Shown here: positions 55,831-64,000 of the stretch, in pieces
Layout of the letters: the number at the start of each line of letters is the position of its first letter
Numbering within the stretch: position 1 is the first letter of the stretch
Assembly (NCBI RefSeq): GCF_937893305.1
Contig: NZ_CALBGN010000018.1
Coordinates: 6,112 to 70,111, forward strand
Direction: 5' to 3'
Length of the DNA stretch: 64,000 bases
Source: an uncultured Helicobacter sp.
GTDB taxonomy: Bacteria > Campylobacterota > Campylobacteria > Campylobacterales > Helicobacteraceae
Translations under genes and position numbers: made by a program
The notes under the pieces: model-generated
Told to the model about the DNA's origin: nothing
The model's input: only the letters and a program-made list of their open reading frames with translations
The model's database searches: none

Positions 55831-56192
55831 ACAATTTCCCTTAAATTTTGATTGATTATTTCTGCAATTTCTTCTAATGATTCTCCCTTTATACAATCCT
55901 CCCAAAGCTTAGGATTTAACAAGCTAGAATCATAATGAATTGTTAAAGAACCAATTAAAGGATTAAACTTGAGAGAAAAGATTAATGGAATCTTTTCTAA
56001 CACCTCCAAAAGCATCTTTGGATTTACCCTTTTTTCTTGTGCGGCTGCTTTCAACTTTAAACTTGCTCTAAGACGGATTCTACCTTTTGTATGATGGATA
56101 ATGGAGAAATACTCCTTAAAAAACTCCAAATCATTAGGCGTTATTTCTAAGTCCTTTAAAGTCTGAAGTAAGGCTATTTTATCTTCTTGCAT
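55827..56192 (-). CDS. HMA_2-domain protein, first gene of ferrosome-like operon
   Basis: A 121-residue protein with an HMA_2-type domain (about 28-95). It begins with the arginine-rich motif HTKGRIRLRASL in place of the CxxC metal site, followed by the beta strand GSLTIHYDSSLL. The same H-x(4)-R-x-R pattern occurs at the N-terminus of the P1B ATPase later in the operon. Stand-alone HMA proteins with such arginine motifs accompany P1B-6 ATPases in ferrosome clusters. It overlaps the ferritin-like gene by four bases. Fur-box-like words lie about 75 bases upstream. Confidence 0.72.
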   Translation of the reverse strand: MQEDKIALLQTLKDLEITPNDLEFFKEYFSIIHHTKGRIRLRASLKLKAAAQEKRVNPKMLLEVLEKIPLIFSLKFNPLIGSLTIHYDSSLLNPKLWEDCIKGESLEEIAEIINQNLREIV

Positions 56193-56264
56193 AATAATCC
56201 GCTCAAAATGAATTTCTGTTGGATTTTAGACTAAAGGTTATAAAAATTTTCTTAATAAAAAAAT

Positions 56265-56355
56265 AATGAGATTCAAATAATAATATTTAATAGCATAAAT
56301 AAAGAAGTTTTAAAACATAAAAATTTATATAATAATTTAAAAAATGAGAATCAAA
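56265..56355. promoter_or_regulatory. Two Fur-box-like words upstream of ferrosome-like operon
   Basis: AATGAGATTCAAA (56265-56277) and AATGAGAATCAAA (56343-56355) are near-identical direct copies. Each resembles the AATGATAATCAT core of Fur boxes and sits in an extremely AT-rich stretch upstream of the operon. A -10 cannot be assigned with confidence: TATAAC and TAAAAT both occur downstream on the minus strand. Confidence 0.4.
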
Positions 56356-56361
56356 AATTAG

Positions 56362-57204
56362 CTAATTTTGAGAGTCAAAATTAAAAATCTTAGGTTCATT
56401 TGTTTGAGAATCCACATTTTCTTCTAAAATCAGCTCTGCTTTTTGGCTATTAATATCCACCAACCAATAAAATCCGACCGCCTTTGTAACTGTTGGTTTA
56501 ATCTTGGCAACTTGATATCCTTGCTGTTCCTCCACTGATTCTATAACACCAACAAGCACACCCGGATAAAAAATTTCATCAAACCCACTTGTATAAATCT
56601 GCTCTCCTATTTCAATTTTAGGATACAAAGGGATATAATCCACTACAAAACCTTTATTTAAATCATATTTGGCAACACCGGGTGTCTTATTATCGCCGAC
56701 TACCACACTATAACTACACTTTTCATTACCATTTAAAAAACCTAACAAACGACCACTTTGCATTTTAGCAATGCCTGCAACTTGATTATTACTAATTAAT
56801 CCAAAAATTGCATTTTCTCTTTGTTTTAATGTATTATTTTGTTCAAGCCAAATTTTTGTGTAATCATTCATTTCTACATAAGAAATCATTCTAGAAAATG
56901 TGATTTGCATTGCACTTGGCTTGAAGTTTAAAGCCTGTAAAAGCGCATCGTGTTCAGTTTTAAGGGCATCATAAGAATATTGTAGTTTTTCTTTGTCTTC
57001 AAGCGCATTTGTTAAATCTTTAATCTGTTGAACTTGATTAAAATAACGCGTGATAATATTTGCAACATTGTGATTTAAATTTAAAATTCCAATTTTTATA
57101 GAATCGCTAAAATACAAAACTTTTGCGTGAAACTCTTTGGAAACCTGTAATGCAACAAAAAATGTAACAACTAAAAATAATATCCAAAGAAAAAGCTTTT
57201 TCAA
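56362..57204 (-). CDS. mreC: Rod shape-determining protein MreC
   Basis: A 280-residue inner-membrane scaffold of the elongasome with one N-terminal helix (about 3-21), a coiled coil (about 58-90) and the double beta-barrel domain (MISYVEMNDYTKIWLEQNN, VAGIAKMQSGRLLGFLNGNEK, IYTSGFDEIFYPGVLVGVIESV). It lies 13 bases after mreB and links MreB to the periplasmic wall synthases. Confidence 0.93.
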   Translation of the reverse strand: MKKLFLWILFLVVTFFVALQVSKEFHAKVLYFSDSIKIGILNLNHNVANIITRYFNQVQQIKDLTNALEDKEKLQYSYDALKTEHDALLQALNFKPSAMQITFSRMISYVEMNDYTKIWLEQNNTLKQRENAIFGLISNNQVAGIAKMQSGRLLGFLNGNEKCSYSVVVGDNKTPGVAKYDLNKGFVVDYIPLYPKIEIGEQIYTSGFDEIFYPGVLVGVIESVEEQQGYQVAKIKPTVTKAVGFYWLVDINSQKAELILEENVDSQTNEPKIFNFDSQN

Positions 57205-57217
57205 TACCAGCCTTTAA

Positions 57218-58252
57218 TTATTCATAAGTTAGCTGTTGTAAAACATCAATTTCTTCTAGTGCTTTACCTGTTCCTTTTGCTACACACAATAATGGTTCAT
57301 CACCTACATACACTGGTAATTTCACAATATCAGAAAGATATTTATCAAGCCCACGAATCAAAGCTCCCCCACCTGTTAATGCGATTCCATTTTCTACAAT
57401 ATCCCCCGCTAAATCTGGTGGCATCTGCTCTAATACATCTTTTAATGCATTTGAAATCTCTTTAAGTGTTTCCTTCATCGCTTCTCTCACATCTTCACTT
57501 GTAAGCTCAATGGAATTCAAAAGACCACTTACTTGATCACGCCCCTTAACTTGCATTGTAAGTGGCTCATCAAGACTCACTGCTGAACCAATTTGAATCT
57601 TAATTTCTTCTCCTGTGCGCTCCCCAATTAAAAGACTATATTTTCTACGCACATAATCCACAACTGCCATATCTAGTTTATCTCCAGCAGTGCGCAAAGA
57701 TTTTGAAATCACAAGTCCACCAAGAGAAATAACCCCAATCTCTGTTGTTCCTCCACCAATATCTACCACCAAACTCCCTTTAGGTTCTTTAACAGGCAGT
57801 CCTGCGCCAATTGCCGCTGCCATTGGCTCTTCAATTAAAAAGACTTCTCTAGCTCCTGCGCTAATTGCAGATTCTCTAACTGCTTTGCGCTCAACTCCTG
57901 TTAGCCCATAAGGAACGCACACTATAATTCTAGGACGCATTAAAGCTTTTCTTCTATGTGCTTTTTCAATAAAATGACGAATCATTTTTTCTGTCATATC
58001 AAAATCTGCAATCACTCCATCTTTCATAGGGCGCACTGCTGTAATACTTCCTGGTGTTTTACCGACCATTTCTTTTGCTTCGTGTCCTACAGCCAAAATT
58101 TTGTTTTTTCCATAGCGATCATTTTGAACTGCCACAACAGAAGGTTCATTAATAATAACCCCTTGCCCTTTAACCAAAACAATCGTATTTGCAGTTCCAA
58201 GATCAATGGAAATATCGTGTGAAAACCAACCAATTATTTTATCTATCAACAT
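57218..58252 (-). CDS. mreB: Rod shape-determining protein MreB
   Basis: A 344-residue bacterial actin that directs helical cell growth. It has phosphate loops DLGTANT (about 17-23) and VDIGGGTTEIG, the connecting AAAIGAG segment and the adenosine motif ALTGGGALIRGL. The length is standard. It is part of the conserved fabZ-lpxA-clpX-mreB-mreC block and starts 22 bases after clpX. Confidence 0.97.
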   Translation of the reverse strand: MLIDKIIGWFSHDISIDLGTANTIVLVKGQGVIINEPSVVAVQNDRYGKNKILAVGHEAKEMVGKTPGSITAVRPMKDGVIADFDMTEKMIRHFIEKAHRRKALMRPRIIVCVPYGLTGVERKAVRESAISAGAREVFLIEEPMAAAIGAGLPVKEPKGSLVVDIGGGTTEIGVISLGGLVISKSLRTAGDKLDMAVVDYVRRKYSLLIGERTGEEIKIQIGSAVSLDEPLTMQVKGRDQVSGLLNSIELTSEDVREAMKETLKEISNALKDVLEQMPPDLAGDIVENGIALTGGGALIRGLDKYLSDIVKLPVYVGDEPLLCVAKGTGKALEEIDVLQQLTYE

Positions 58253-58274
58253 ATTCTCTCTCTTTTATTTGGAT

Positions 58275-59513
58275 TTAAGCACTTTTTTTGCTTGTTTTTT
58301 TCTGTTTAACTAGAATAGGTTTTGCTTCCTTTAGCACAGCTTCTTTTGTAATAATGACTTCATAGCCATTAAGCTCTGGCAAATCATACATCACATCTAG
58401 CATAATTTCTTCTAAAATTGCACGCAATCCCCTAGCACCCGTTTTCCTAGAGATTGCAAGCCCTGCAATCTCTTGCAACGCTTCTTCTTTAAAAGTAAGT
58501 TGTGCACCATCTAAGGCAAAGAGTTTTTTATACTGCTTTGTGAGTGCATTTTTTGGTTTTTGTAAGATTTCTATCATCGCTTCTTTTGTGATTTCCCCTA
58601 GCGTTGCAATCATATGCAAACGCCCAATTAATTCTGGGATAAGCCCATAACTTACTAAATCATCAGGCTCAACAAAATCTAAAAGGTGCAAAGATTCCGT
58701 TTTCTTACCTTTTTTATCGTGGAATCCTAGTGTATTTCCCCCAAGACGACGCTCAATAATATCCTTTAAGCCATCAAATGCTCCCCCACAAATAAATAAA
58801 ATATCCTTTGTATCAATTTGGATAAAATCTTGATTAGGATGCTTTCTTCCGCCTTTTGGTGGCACATTTACTACGCTTCCTTCAATAATTTTTAAAAGTG
58901 CTTGTTGCACGCCCTCCCCAGAAACATCACGCGTAATGGAGCGATTTTCTGACAGCCTTGAAATCTTATCAATTTCATCAATAAAAACGATTCCTTTTTG
59001 CGCTTTTTGCACATCACCATCTGCTTCTTGCAAAAGCCTTGTTAGGATATTTTCTACATCTTCACCCACATATCCTGCTTCTGTTAAACTTGTTGCATCA
59101 CAAATTGCAATAGGGATATTTAAAAATCTTGCCAAAGTTTGTGCCATTAGCGTTTTTCCACTACCTGTTGGACCAATTAACAAAATATTTGATTTTGTAA
59201 TCTCCGTATCATCGTCATTTATCGCATTTCCTTGCAAAATCCTCTTATAGTGATTATAGACTGCCACACTAAAAACCTTTTTGGCTTTTTCTTGTCCAAT
59301 CACATATTCATCAAGCACAGCTTTTAATTCTTTTGGTGGCACAATTTTTAAAGTATTATCTTCTGTTATTTTATCTTTATCTTGTTCTAACCCAAAAAGT
59401 AAATTATAAGAAGCGATAATACAATTCTTACAAATACAAGTATCATTACCTGAAATCAAAGGATTCTTAATGGATTCCTTGCTTTTACAAAAATCACAAA
59501 CTCTTTCACTCAT
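58275..59513 (-). CDS. clpX: ATP-dependent Clp protease ATP-binding subunit ClpX
   Basis: A 412-residue AAA+ unfoldase that feeds ClpP, including tmRNA-tagged proteins. The N-terminal zinc-binding domain has C6, C9, C28 and C31. Walker A is GPTGSGKT, the pore loop is YVGEDVE, Walker B is IVFIDEIDK, and the IGF-like ClpP loop and sensor 2 region (ARGLRAI) follow. The start overlaps the lpxA end by eight bases. Confidence 0.96.
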   Translation of the reverse strand: MSERVCDFCKSKESIKNPLISGNDTCICKNCIIASYNLLFGLEQDKDKITEDNTLKIVPPKELKAVLDEYVIGQEKAKKVFSVAVYNHYKRILQGNAINDDDTEITKSNILLIGPTGSGKTLMAQTLARFLNIPIAICDATSLTEAGYVGEDVENILTRLLQEADGDVQKAQKGIVFIDEIDKISRLSENRSITRDVSGEGVQQALLKIIEGSVVNVPPKGGRKHPNQDFIQIDTKDILFICGGAFDGLKDIIERRLGGNTLGFHDKKGKKTESLHLLDFVEPDDLVSYGLIPELIGRLHMIATLGEITKEAMIEILQKPKNALTKQYKKLFALDGAQLTFKEEALQEIAGLAISRKTGARGLRAILEEIMLDVMYDLPELNGYEVIITKEAVLKEAKPILVKQKKTSKKSA

Positions 59514-60312
59514 AATTCTTCCTTACAAAAGGGATTCCACGCGTGGAATCAATAATAAATTGACACATTTTTATAACATTTTCATCTTGTGAATCTTCTT
59601 CTAAAATCTCTTTAGCAATCTCTTTAATGGGAGCATTTCCAAAAAATAGGCGTTTATAGGCATTATGGATTTTATCCACTTGATGATGCTCAAAGTTTTT
59701 ACGCAACCTATGCAAGTTTAACCCACGCACTACCGCACGATTCCCTTCTGCCATACAAAAAGGCGGAATATCTTGTGAAAGCGCACTCGCTCCTGCAATC
59801 ATTGCATAATCCCCAACTTTTACAAATTGATGAATAGGGGTTAATCCCCCAACATTAATATAATCTCCAAGCACAATATGCCCACCTAAAGTTGCCCCAT
59901 TTGCCAAAATACAAGAATTACCCACAATACAATCGTGTGCAATATGCACATAAGCCATTAAAAGATTTTTATTTCCAATAATTGTCTTGCTTCCTCCGCC
60001 TTCTGTGCCGGGATTTATCATTGTAAATTCTCGAATTTTATTATAATTCCCAAACACTAACGAATTTGCTTCTCCATTGTATTTTAAATCTTGCGGTTGC
60101 GTCCCAAGCACTGCATTTGGAAAAACTTCATTGCCCTTACCTAAAGTGGTATTTCCAAGAATTGTTACATGATTATAAAGCTTGCAATCATCACCAATCT
60201 TCACATCTTTTCCAATCACACTATAGTGTCCAATCTCTACATTTTCTCCAATAACAGCACCCTCTTCAATAATTGCTGTTTGCGCGATTTTTGCCGATTT
60301 TGCGATTCTCAC
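59506..60312 (-). CDS. lpxA: UDP-N-acetylglucosamine acyltransferase
   Basis: A 268-residue left-handed beta-helix enzyme that starts lipid A synthesis by moving a hydroxyacyl chain from ACP to UDP-GlcNAc. Hexapeptide repeats run over residues 5-185. The catalytic His lies in [12 protein letters not shown], and the helical C-terminus contains [12 protein letters not shown]. It overlaps fabZ by four bases, so lipid A and fatty acid steps are co-expressed. Confidence 0.96.
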   Translation of the reverse strand: MRIAKSAKIAQTAIIEEGAVIGENVEIGHYSVIGKDVKIGDDCKLYNHVTILGNTTLGKGNEVFPNAVLGTQPQDLKYNGEANSLVFGNYNKIREFTMINPGTEGGGSKTIIGNKNLLMAYVHIAHDCIVGNSCILANGATLGGHIVLGDYINVGGLTPIHQFVKVGDYAMIAGASALSQDIPPFCMAEGNRAVVRGLNLHRLRKNFEHHQVDKIHNAYKRLFFGNAPIKEIAKEILEEDSQDENVIKMCQFIIDSTRGIPFVRKNYE

Positions 60313-60779
60313 TTTTGTGCCTTTTTATCTGTATTATCTACAACCATTGCCTTAAGTTCTGCCTCTGCAACAAGTTTTTCATCCACATAAGCATAGCCTT
60401 GAAGCACCCAGATTCCACCTTTTTGTTTCAGCACTTCTAACTTATAAGTCAGTCTATCTCCCGGAGTTACAGGATTTCTAAACTTGGCCCTATCAATACT
60501 CATAAAATACACAATCTTATCACCATTATTACACGACTCTTCTCCAAACATACTCACAAATGCTAAAACCCCTCCCGTTTGTGCCATTCCTTCAATAATA
60601 TACACACCCGGATAAATCGGCTGACTAGGAAAATGCCCATTAAAAACATCTTCATTAATTGTTATATTTTTATAACCCTCAATACTTACATTTGGTGTGA
60701 TTGCTGTAATTCTATCTACCAACAATAACGGATAACGATGGGGTAAAATCTCTTTAATCTTTTGCACATTAAAAATCAT
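60309..60779 (-). CDS. fabZ: 3-hydroxyacyl-ACP dehydratase FabZ
   Basis: A 156-residue hot-dog fold dehydratase of fatty acid elongation with [13 protein letters not shown], the catalytic His in [13 protein letters not shown] and the Glu in [10 protein letters not shown]. It is the first gene of the fabZ-lpxA-clpX-mreBC block and starts 14 bases after glcD. Confidence 0.97.
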   Translation of the reverse strand: MIFNVQKIKEILPHRYPLLLVDRITAITPNVSIEGYKNITINEDVFNGHFPSQPIYPGVYIIEGMAQTGGVLAFVSMFGEESCNNGDKIVYFMSIDRAKFRNPVTPGDRLTYKLEVLKQKGGIWVLQGYAYVDEKLVAEAELKAMVVDNTDKKAQK

Positions 60780-60793
60780 CTTTTTCCTTTATT

Positions 60794-62173
60794 TTATAAT
60801 GCCATTTTGCCCGGATTTAAAATATTATTTGGATCAAAGGCTTGTTTAATGGAGTGAAACAATTGCATTTCTTCTCCTGAGAATGCTAAATGCATAAAAG
60901 GTGCTTTGGATAATCCAATGCCGTGTTCTCCACTAAGCGTTCCACCAAGCTCCACTGTGATTTTAAAAATCTCTTCAATTGCTTTGTGTCCTTTTTCCAG
61001 CTCTTGTGGATTTGCACCATCAACCATTACATTTGTATGCACATTTCCATCTCCTGTATGCCCAAAACAAGGGATCACAACGCCATATTTTTGAGATACT
61101 TCTGCAATTTTTTCTAAAAGTTCTGGGAGCTTTGAGCGTGGGACTGTGATGTCTTCGTTTAATTTTTTACTTCCATAAATCGTAATGCTAGGGCTTGCGT
61201 TTTTGCGTGCAAACCACAAATTCTCTGCCTCTTTATCATTGTTTGCTTGGATAAAATTCACTGCGCCATTTTCAAGAAATTTTTCTTTGATTTTATCCAT
61301 TTGATAAGTGATTTCTTCAGGTAAATTTCCATCAACTTCTGTAATCAAAATCGCCCCCGCATCTTTTGGTAAGCCTTTATTAAACTTCTCTTCTACTGCT
61401 CTAATGCTAAGATTATCTAAAAACTCCATAGCCACCGGTGTAACTCCACTTGCCATTGTTTTATACACAGCATTCATTGCAGATTGAATACTTGGAAAAA
61501 CACCCATTGCGCTTTTTTTAAACTTTGGCTTACTTAAAAGCTTTAGTGTGATCTCCGTAATCACACCAAGCGTCCCTTCACTTGCGATTAAAATCCCTGC
61601 AATGTTATATCCCGCTACATCTTTAATGGTTTTTTTACCTGCGCGGATAATATCCCCATTTGGCAAAACCGCACGTAATGCCATCACAAAATCCTTTGTA
61701 ATTCCATATTTTGCAGCACGCATTCCACCAGCATTCTCACTAACATTTCCACCCAGTGTAGAATAATGCTCACTAGCAGGATCAGGCGGATAGAATAACC
61801 CCACAGCTTCCACTGCCTTTTGAAGTTGCATATTGACAACTCCGGGCTGAACTCTTGCAACCATATTTTCCATATCAATCTCTAAGATTTGATTCATATG
61901 TTTCTCTAATGCTAGCACAACACCGCCATTAACCGCTAAAGAACCCCCAGTAAAACCACTTCCAGCACCACGAGGAATCACAGGGATTAAATGCGAATTA
62001 CAATACTTTAAAATCGCACTCACTTCTTCTTCATTATGCGGAAACACCACGCAATCTGGATATCTGCGCTCTTTTGTTGCATCATAGCAATATGCACTTA
62101 AATGCGCTTTATCACTACAACATTCTCCCTTACCAACGATTGCTTCAAGATCCCTGATATTTTGACTTGTCAT
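60794..62173 (-). CDS. glcD: FAD-linked oxidase (GlcD/D-lactate dehydrogenase-like)
   Basis: A 459-residue flavoenzyme of the FAD-binding-4 / glycolate oxidase C family. The FAD site is PRGAGSGFTGGSL, with PPDPASEHYSTLGGNVSENAGG and KDVAGYNIAGILIASEGTLGVI. The C-terminal HTGDGNVHTNVMVD and GGTLSGEHGIG motifs carry the catalytic histidines. D-lactate or glycolate is the likely electron donor to the respiratory chain. In H. pylori the homologue HP0509 also neighbours the PgbA gene HP0508. Confidence 0.9.
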   Translation of the reverse strand: MTSQNIRDLEAIVGKGECCSDKAHLSAYCYDATKERRYPDCVVFPHNEEEVSAILKYCNSHLIPVIPRGAGSGFTGGSLAVNGGVVLALEKHMNQILEIDMENMVARVQPGVVNMQLQKAVEAVGLFYPPDPASEHYSTLGGNVSENAGGMRAAKYGITKDFVMALRAVLPNGDIIRAGKKTIKDVAGYNIAGILIASEGTLGVITEITLKLLSKPKFKKSAMGVFPSIQSAMNAVYKTMASGVTPVAMEFLDNLSIRAVEEKFNKGLPKDAGAILITEVDGNLPEEITYQMDKIKEKFLENGAVNFIQANNDKEAENLWFARKNASPSITIYGSKKLNEDITVPRSKLPELLEKIAEVSQKYGVVIPCFGHTGDGNVHTNVMVDGANPQELEKGHKAIEEIFKITVELGGTLSGEHGIGLSKAPFMHLAFSGEEMQLFHSIKQAFDPNNILNPGKMAL

Positions 62174-62182
62174 CTTGTGCCT

Positions 62183-63019
62183 TTAAAAAATATTTTTAAT
62201 TTGTTTTGTAAAATACTTTGTAACACGTCCAAAAAATGTTGCATCTTCATCACTAATTTCACCTTTTAAAAGTGCATCAAAATATAAATAATAATCACGC
62301 GTTGTTACATCATTAATCAGATACGAAAACCATTCTTGATTATCATTTCCAATGCGCGAGAAAAATGGCAACATTCTCTCTTCAACAGGAGCACGTCCTG
62401 TAATATAATCCTTTTTTACAGGTCTGAAAGTTTGACAATCCAGTGCTTGCCCTTCATTTAAATTCACCAAATACACAATCCCTACTGCATATTGCGTGCA
62501 AACTTTACGAAAATCTCCTTTAACAGGAGACGAGTGTCCTACATCCATTAAATACGCTGCCAACAAATCTGGGTGCAGCCAAGTAACATCAGGATACACA
62601 GCTTTAATCTTCTCATAAATCTCCTGTGAAGGGGCAACTAAAAATGCGCGATCATTGAAAGAGCGAAAAATTACTTCATCATTTTTCTTAGGAAATAAAA
62701 TTGGTGCTGGAAAAGCTCCTTGTTCTAAGCCTTCAAATGGCTCAAATGCAATTTTTGCACGATCATCTTTAATTTCTACTACTGCGGCTCTAGCAACAAT
62801 AGCAGAATGCTCCTTTGTAAACCAACGCACAATTTCACCACTCTCACCAATCTTTAAATCAAATGCTGGAACATACGCATAATGCTTGGCATCTTCATCT
62901 AACTCCACGATAGGAACAATCAGTTTATTGCCAAAAGGAGAAGCATAAGAAAATACGCTAAAAAGTGCGACAAACAAAGAATATTTTAAGAAATATTGAA
63001 GAGGATTTAAAAATTTCAT
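62183..63019 (-). CDS. PgbA-like protein (plasminogen-binding N-terminal domain)
   Basis: About 278 residues with a signal peptide (about 1-26, ending SYA) and a domain with PFGNKLIVPIVELDEDAKHYAYVPAFDLKIGESGEIVR and FRSFNDRAFLVAPSQEIYEKI. From memory it matches the N-terminal domain of H. pylori PgbA (HP0508), which also lies beside glcD. The H. pylori plasminogen-binding lysine-rich C-terminus is not evident, so plasminogen binding should not be assumed. The ATG at 63019 has AAAGG seven bases upstream; an in-frame TTG at 63025 is less likely. Confidence 0.75.
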   Translation of the reverse strand: MKFLNPLQYFLKYSLFVALFSVFSYASPFGNKLIVPIVELDEDAKHYAYVPAFDLKIGESGEIVRWFTKEHSAIVARAAVVEIKDDRAKIAFEPFEGLEQGAFPAPILFPKKNDEVIFRSFNDRAFLVAPSQEIYEKIKAVYPDVTWLHPDLLAAYLMDVGHSSPVKGDFRKVCTQYAVGIVYLVNLNEGQALDCQTFRPVKKDYITGRAPVEERMLPFFSRIGNDNQEWFSYLINDVTTRDYYLYFDALLKGEISDEDATFFGRVTKYFTKQIKNIF

Positions 63020-63135
63020 AAACAAACCTTTATAGAAGCCGATAATTGCTGTGTGATTTTAATTTATATTTGCTTAAAGCGTGGCAATATTTATAGATTT
63101 TTTACAAATTTTTAAGTTTAATTGCTTCTAAAAGG

Positions 63136-63183
63136 TGGAATCCTTTTTGCTTGAAGCAGCTTTATATCACAAAAAGGATTCCA
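63136..63183 (+). promoter_or_regulatory. 14-bp perfect hairpin over the ribosome site of the next gene
   Basis: TGGAATCCTTTTTG (63136-63149) and CAAAAAGGATTCCA (63170-63183) are perfect inverted repeats with a 20-base loop. The 3' arm contains AAGGA, the only ribosome-binding site for the ATG at 63189. If transcribed, the stem would block translation initiation. Confidence 0.6.
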
Positions 63184-63188
63184 TATTA

Positions 63189-63791
63189 ATGCTTATCAAT
63201 AGTAATTTAAACACATTAAATGAGGTTTTTAATGAGGCAAATCGCCTTTTAGGAAACGATACACAAACAACACAATCTCTTTCAAAAATACAAAGCATTA
63301 ACAAGACTGAAAAAGAAGAAGAAAAAGATTCTGAATTCACAACCAAAGAACGCGTTACTTATGGACTTGTCAGTTTAGAGATAATGAGCGATGATCAATA
63401 CAAAGCGTTTGAACGCGTTACTGCTAGTATGTCCCATAACGAAAAAATCGCCGTAGCACAGATTTTAACACGCGCTGGGAATCTTAGTGCTAGCGTAGAA
63501 CACATAAGGGAGCAAGAAAGAGCAGTTGCCAATCAAAACGCAAAAAGCGCACAAAATGACACACAAGGCTTTTTAGGTGTTACGCAAGAGGGCTGGAAGG
63601 AAGTTGCTAAAGAATTTCAAGACAATCTTAACAATCTTAATGGCATCTATACAAAAAACTATAAAAAAGACATCACAAGCAACTATAATGATATTTTGCG
63701 CAAAAATAATGAAGCAAAAACACAACGCATTTTGCGTGAGTTTAGTCACGCAATTTTTAGTGGAAATGTGCGCATTGACACAGTAGGATAA
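63189..63791 (+). CDS. Hydrophilic protein of unknown function
   Basis: A 200-residue, mostly helical soluble protein, not recognised. The ATG at 63189 (MLINSNLNTLNEVFNEANRLL) is chosen, with AAGGA eleven bases upstream; a GTG at 63135 would add 18 residues and has no proper ribosome site. Glu/Lys-rich residues 35-60 are followed by a region with TYGLVSLEIMSDDQYKAFERV and SHNEKIAVAQILTRAGNLSAS. No signal peptide or membrane helix is visible. It is monocistronic, between the PgbA-like gene and two tRNAs. Confidence 0.65.
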   Translation: MLINSNLNTLNEVFNEANRLLGNDTQTTQSLSKIQSINKTEKEEEKDSEFTTKERVTYGLVSLEIMSDDQYKAFERVTASMSHNEKIAVAQILTRAGNLSASVEHIREQERAVANQNAKSAQNDTQGFLGVTQEGWKEVAKEFQDNLNNLNGIYTKNYKKDITSNYNDILRKNNEAKTQRILREFSHAIFSGNVRIDTVG

Positions 63792-63845
63792 TTTTATCAT
63801 TTTTTAAAGAAAGAAATACTAAAATACGCTTTCTCTTTTTGGTGT

Positions 63846-63923
63846 GCCAAGGTAGCTCAGCTGGTTTAGAGCGCTGGTCTCATAAGCCGGAGGTCGGGGG
63901 TTCGAGTCCCCCCTTTGGTACCA
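63846..63923 (+). tRNA. tRNA-Met (anticodon CAT)
   Basis: The acceptor GCCAAGG pairs with CTTTGGT (two G-U pairs), then discriminator A and encoded CCA. The anticodon loop CTCATAA has CAT at 63881-63883, and the T arm is GGGGG-TTCGAGT-CCCCC. The G1-U72 pair and the anticodon stem without three G-C pairs argue against an initiator; an Ile tRNA with modified CAT is less likely. Confidence 0.88.
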
Positions 63924-63946
63924 AATCTAAGATTCTTTTTATTTGT

Positions 63947-64000
63947 GCGCTCATAGCTCAGCTGGATAGAGCAACGGCCTTCTAAGCCGTAGGTCAGAGG
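63947..64000 (+). tRNA. tRNA-Arg (anticodon TCT), cut by window end
   Basis: The 5' part of a tRNA: acceptor strand GCGCTCA, D arm TAGCTCAGCTGGATAGAGCA and anticodon arm ACGGC-CTTCTAA-GCCGT, with TCT at 63981-63983. The T arm runs past the end of the window. It lies 23 bases after tRNA-Met. Confidence 0.88.

Noticed and set aside
62183..63019. Plasminogen-binding adhesin
   Set aside because: Only the N-terminal domain resembles PgbA. The lysine-rich C-terminus linked to plasminogen binding is not evident, so the function is not claimed.
1..64000. CRISPR array, prophage or insertion sequence
   Set aside because: No regularly spaced repeats, phage structural genes, integrases or transposases were found in the window.

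Overview
The window is AT-rich chromosomal DNA of a Helicobacter species (Campylobacterota). The signs are gene neighbourhoods shared with Helicobacter and Campylobacter: an aminofutalosine deaminase next to a degenerate dihydroorotase, a two-gene dynamin-like pair, fabG-acpP-fabF-accA, fabZ-lpxA-clpX-mreB-mreC, a PgbA-like gene next to glcD, and an epsilon-type tmRNA tag. A complete cytolethal distending toxin operon (cdtABC) points to an enterohepatic, CDT-positive species. The species cannot be fixed from sequence alone.

Layout. 1-3770 (mostly minus): menaquinone-pathway deaminase, MscS channel, PyrC-like protein, SIMPL protein, tRNA-Arg(CCT) and HU. 3972-8537 (plus): gapA-pgi and pta-ackA, central carbon and acetate metabolism. 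8569-15855 (minus): a membrane/coiled-coil protein, a J-domain protein, two dynamin-like GTPases and an MFS transporter. 16001-18113 (plus): cdtABC. 18103-23458 (minus): a phosphate regulon, pstS-pstC-pstA-pstB-phoB-phoR, headed by a clear Pho box; its PstS has its two halves in swapped order. 23636-28638 (plus): flgL behind a sigma-54 promoter, an antiporter-like protein and kdsD. 28646-31257 (minus): a chemoreceptor and a YceI protein. 31395-41629 (plus): nadK-recN-NFACT, two secreted or hypothetical genes, yaaA, the fatty acid synthesis block and a flavoprotein.

41606-51487 (minus) holds a type I restriction-modification system split by housekeeping genes. One hsdS sits directly behind ruvB. 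Then come panB and the divergent tmRNA, followed by the main operon hsdM-hsdS-(HI0074-like)-hsdR. The two hsdS genes share near-identical spacer repeats but have different target-recognition domains.

51839-56192 (minus) is the most interesting block. It is a tight operon of an HMA_2-type protein, a membrane-anchored ferritin-like protein, three or more small membrane proteins and a P1B-type ATPase with an SCA motif in place of CPC. The composition resembles the ferrosome (fez) iron-storage organelle clusters known from other bacteria, and the promoter region carries Fur-box-like words. The ATPase reading frame is broken by a single-base shift in this sequence.

56362-63019 (minus): mreC, mreB, clpX, lpxA, fabZ, glcD and a PgbA-like protein. 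The window closes with an unknown plus-strand gene behind a strong hairpin, tRNA-Met(CAT) and the start of tRNA-Arg(TCT). No insertion sequence, prophage or CRISPR array was seen. The stretches over 300 bases without an intact gene are 44736-45247, which holds ssrA, and 51488-51838, which holds a chemoreceptor remnant.
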